This document shows, one piece after another, positions 61,808 to 64,000 of a stretch of 64,000 nt of DNA (its first letter is position 1; each line of letters opens with the position of its first letter). The position numbers were made by a program, and so were the translations under genes. Under the pieces are notes generated by a model that saw only the letters and a program-made list of their open reading frames with translations, ran no database searches and was not told where the DNA came from. Where the stretch lies: the NCBI RefSeq assembly GCF_001423425.1, contig NZ_LMNX01000003.1, forward strand, positions 241,910-305,909, written 5' to 3'. This stretch comes from Rhizobium sp. Leaf306 (GTDB lineage: Bacteria > Pseudomonadota > Alphaproteobacteria > Rhizobiales > Rhizobiaceae).

Positions 61808-63247
61808 ATGATGCATGACGATCAGCAGTACACTCACGAAGACAATTCCAGACAGATCTTCCAGGAGCTGAAATTCCGCTCTTTGACGGTAAAAAACCGC
61901 CTTTTCCGATCGAATGTCTCGGGGCAGTTCGACGATTACAACGGTCACGGCGGCTCTGCGCGTCTGAATTGGGAGGAGAAATTCGCTCGCGGCGGGGTCG
62001 GCTGTATCATCTCGTCTTTCACGCCGGTTTCCGTGCGTGGGCGAATCCTCGTGCGCTACGCGATGATCGATGATGATGACAAGATCCCGTTCTGGAGGGC
62101 GATCGGCGACCGGGTGCACGCCCACGACTGTCGGTTCTTGATGCAGCTCAGTCATTCGGGCCGCCAGCAGGACATGGGCGGTGCTGAAAACCTCTACAAA
62201 AGGGGACTGAGCTCAACGAACAAAAGCGATTACTTTCACGGCCTGCTCGCCGAAGCGATGAGCAGGGAGGATATTCGCACTGTCGTCGAGCAGTTTGCCC
62301 AGGGCGCGCGCCGGGCCAAAGAGGCCGGTCTCGACGGTGTCGAGCTGCATGGCGCCAACGGCTATCTCATCACGCAGTTTCTCAGCAGCGGCATCAATGA
62401 CCGCACCGACGAATATGGCGGCGACTGGGAAGGGCGGGCGCGGTTCGTGCTGGAGATCGTTCGCGCCATTCGCCGCGAGGTCGGTCAGGACTTTCACCTG
62501 CAGATGAAGATCAACGGGGTCGATCACAACGACTGGCTCTATCCCTGGATCAGGAAGGGCAATACGCTCGACGAGACGGTTAAGATCTGTACCCTCCTGC
62601 TGGATGGCGGCAAGGGTGTCGATGCCTTCCATATTTCCAGCGGGTCGACCTTTCCGCACCCCCGCAACCCGCCGGGTGATCTGCCCCTGAACGACCTGCG
62701 ACGCTGGTATGACGGCATGCTTTCGCAAGGCACAAGGGCGCGTTTCAACTATTCGATCTTTTCGAATCCGGTCCTGGGACCTGCATTTGTGGCCTGGTGG
62801 CGTTTCCGGCGGGGGAAAGTCATCGAAGGCATCAACCTCGATTATGCCCGCGCTGTCACGGAAGCGGTCAGGGGCATCGATCAAAGCGTCAAGGTTCTCT
62901 GTACGGGCGGTTTTCAGCATGCCGATGTGATCGGCGAGGCGATCCGCAGCGGCGCCTGCGATGCCGTCAGCATGGCAAGACCGTTGATTGCCAACAATGA
63001 TTTGCCAAAGATCCTCAAGACCCAGAATGGCCCGGACAAAGGCCGCGAGTGCACCTATTGCAACAAGTGTCTTCTCAATGATCTGGAGAACCCTCTCGGC
63101 TGCTACGAGGTAAAACGGTATCCCGGGTCAACGTTTGAGGCCCGGCATCAGAACATGATCGACGAGGTGATGTCGGTGTTTACGCCGCCGGCCTTTCCGG
63201 GAAGCGTTGTGGCGACACCACCTCAGGCGGTGGAGGCGGAGCCATGA
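61808..63247 (+). CDS. NADH:flavin oxidoreductase (old yellow enzyme superfamily)
   Basis: A 479-residue TIM-barrel flavoenzyme of the 2,4-dienoyl-CoA reductase / trimethylamine dehydrogenase branch. FRSLTVKNRLFRSNVSGQFDD begins the barrel, LMQLSHSGRQ and VELHGANGYLITQFLSSGINDRTDEYGG carry the FMN and substrate residues, and GACDAVSMARPLIANNDLP binds the phosphate. Cysteines in CTYCNKCLLNDLENPLGC near residue 420 match the 4Fe-4S ligands of this branch. It lacks the C-terminal NAD(P)/FAD domains, so electrons must come from a partner. Its stop overlaps the start of a c-type cytochrome gene. Confidence 0.88.
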   Translation: MMHDDQQYTHEDNSRQIFQELKFRSLTVKNRLFRSNVSGQFDDYNGHGGSARLNWEEKFARGGVGCIISSFTPVSVRGRILVRYAMIDDDDKIPFWRAIGDRVHAHDCRFLMQLSHSGRQQDMGGAENLYKRGLSSTNKSDYFHGLLAEAMSREDIRTVVEQFAQGARRAKEAGLDGVELHGANGYLITQFLSSGINDRTDEYGGDWEGRARFVLEIVRAIRREVGQDFHLQMKINGVDHNDWLYPWIRKGNTLDETVKICTLLLDGGKGVDAFHISSGSTFPHPRNPPGDLPLNDLRRWYDGMLSQGTRARFNYSIFSNPVLGPAFVAWWRFRRGKVIEGINLDYARAVTEAVRGIDQSVKVLCTGGFQHADVIGEAIRSGACDAVSMARPLIANNDLPKILKTQNGPDKGRECTYCNKCLLNDLENPLGCYEVKRYPGSTFEARHQNMIDEVMSVFTPPAFPGSVVATPPQAVEAEP

Positions 63248-64000
63248 GTGATCTCAACGATCCGCTGACCCCGGTCGAGATCGTCCTCGGGCGCAAGCGG
63301 AAAATCGTCGTGGTGATCGCAGTGCTTGTGCTCGCAGCGATCGTCTACTGGCTCGTTTTCGTCAACCAGTATGTCGTCGCGTTCCGAAACCAGGAAGATC
63401 ATTTTCTCTACGGCTCGATTGGCAGCGAGGCATCGACCGGGCCACCCTATTGGGTCTTCAAGGCGCTGCCGGTGATGTATGCCGACAAGCTTGGGCCGGC
63501 CGGATGGGGTCATTTCGGCATGCTTTACGAGGAGCCGGGCGACGACCTGCCGATCGGCGTCTCCAGGCGTATCGTGTCCGGAGTCGATCGCGTCTGGCTG
63601 AACTGCTCGGTTTGTCATGTCGGAACCTACACGCTTCCGAACCAGACGGAGCGGCATCTGGTCTACGGTGCACCTTCAAACAATTTGCGGCTTCAGGAAT
63701 TCATTCTCTTCTTCATCGACCTCGGGTCGGATCCCGGGTTTACCGCCGACCGGCTGATCGCCGCGATCAACAGTCCAGAAGTCGGCGGTCATCTCAATGC
63801 GTTCGAGCGGGTGGTGTATCGCTATGTCATCTTTCCGCGCCTCCAGGCGGCATTCGCAGATCTCGGCAAACGGCTGACATTTGTTGCGCGGCAGGAGAAA
63901 TGGGGGCCCGGGCGGGTCGATACATTCAACCCCTACAAAAGCCTGCAGTTCAACTTTCCGATGGACGCTGCATCGATCAGTGATGCAGCGATGAACGGAA
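63244..64000 (+). CDS. Membrane-anchored c-type cytochrome (partial)
   Basis: The first 252 codons are present and the frame is open at the window's right edge. Residues ~19-40 (RKIVVVIAVLVLAAIVYWLVF) form one membrane helix; the rest is periplasmic. WLNCSVCHVGTYTLP near residue 120 is a haem c site (CxxCH). The chain resembles large di-haem cytochromes found beside oxidoreductases. The ATG lies in the stop of the OYE-type gene, so the two proteins are made together and may pass electrons between the cytoplasmic flavoenzyme and the respiratory chain. Confidence 0.8.
   Translation, partial: MSDLNDPLTPVEIVLGRKRKIVVVIAVLVLAAIVYWLVFVNQYVVAFRNQEDHFLYGSIGSEASTGPPYWVFKALPVMYADKLGPAGWGHFGMLYEEPGDDLPIGVSRRIVSGVDRVWLNCSVCHVGTYTLPNQTERHLVYGAPSNNLRLQEFILFFIDLGSDPGFTADRLIAAINSPEVGGHLNAFERVVYRYVIFPRLQAAFADLGKRLTFVARQEKWGPGRVDTFNPYKSLQFNFPMDAASISDAAMNG

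Noticed and set aside
1..64000. CRISPR arrays, insertion sequences, tRNA or rRNA genes, phage genes
   Set aside because: No regularly spaced repeats, transposase motifs, cloverleaf-like sequences or ribosomal RNA signatures were seen.

Overview
The window looks like chromosome or large-replicon DNA from an alphaproteobacterium of the Rhizobiaceae (Rhizobium/Neorhizobium/Agrobacterium-like). The evidence is high-GC coding DNA, a divergent dctA / dctBD locus with a sigma-54 promoter, an ExoY-type sugar transferase, HWE and HisKA_2 kinases, a TctC-type periplasmic binding protein, and many upstream motifs of the form GGAAC-N16-nnTT, the alphaproteobacterial EcfG (general stress response) promoter type. 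No rRNA, tRNA, CRISPR array, phage or insertion sequence was seen. All assignments are from reading the sequence; no database search was run.

Layout. 1-5.2 kb: end of a tripartite tricarboxylate transporter locus (tctB start, tctC), then an amidohydrolase / MFS transporter pair divergent from a LysR regulator. 5.2-10.0 kb: a complete four-carbon sugar-acid (threonate type) pathway, ltnD-otnI facing lacI-otnK-otnC across a control region with two identical inverted operators. 10.0-14.5 kb: small stress-type proteins, a metallo-beta-lactamase-fold protein, a host-attachment-family protein, and a blue-light LOV histidine kinase with its single-domain response regulator. 14.6-17.5 kb: a membrane protein and a polar amino-acid (cystine-like) ABC transporter. 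17.8-21 kb: small secreted or membrane proteins in AT-richer DNA and an ExoY-like glycosyl-1-phosphate transferase.

21.1-29.0 kb is the most unusual part: a tight four-gene operon of glycosyltransferases. One is fused to a clan GH-A glycoside hydrolase domain. A second is fused to a Gfo/Idh/MocA oxidoreductase plus a zinc-less MDR-type dehydrogenase, with an internal ribosome-binding site at the fusion point. It is divergent from a large FAD/NAD(P)-binding protein, followed by a MOSC protein, a NUDIX hydrolase, 4-alpha-glucanotransferase, an EthD-domain protein, a PAS-HWE kinase and RecX. 37.5-42.1 kb holds an operon of a phosphomannose-isomerase-type enzyme, a two-domain glycosyltransferase and a GH130 phosphorylase. 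42.2-44.3 kb has manganese catalase and a glycine/alanine-rich membrane protein on divergent stress-type promoters.

44.4-64 kb is mostly metabolic: a PPP-family phosphatase, UDP-glucose dehydrogenase, a malate/lactate-type dehydrogenase, an FdhF/YdeP-type molybdoenzyme with a small partner, ethanolamine ammonia-lyase EutBC, dctA / dctBD, alr-dadA with an Lrp regulator, and an old-yellow-enzyme homologue translationally coupled to a membrane c-type cytochrome that runs off the window.

The recurring theme from 10 to 44 kb is a probable EcfG regulon. About a dozen genes or operons, including both sides of the unusual glycan cluster, have a correctly oriented GGAAC-N16-nnTT motif about 10-80 bases before the start codon. 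Two sensor kinases of the types known to feed the alphaproteobacterial stress response are in the same stretch.
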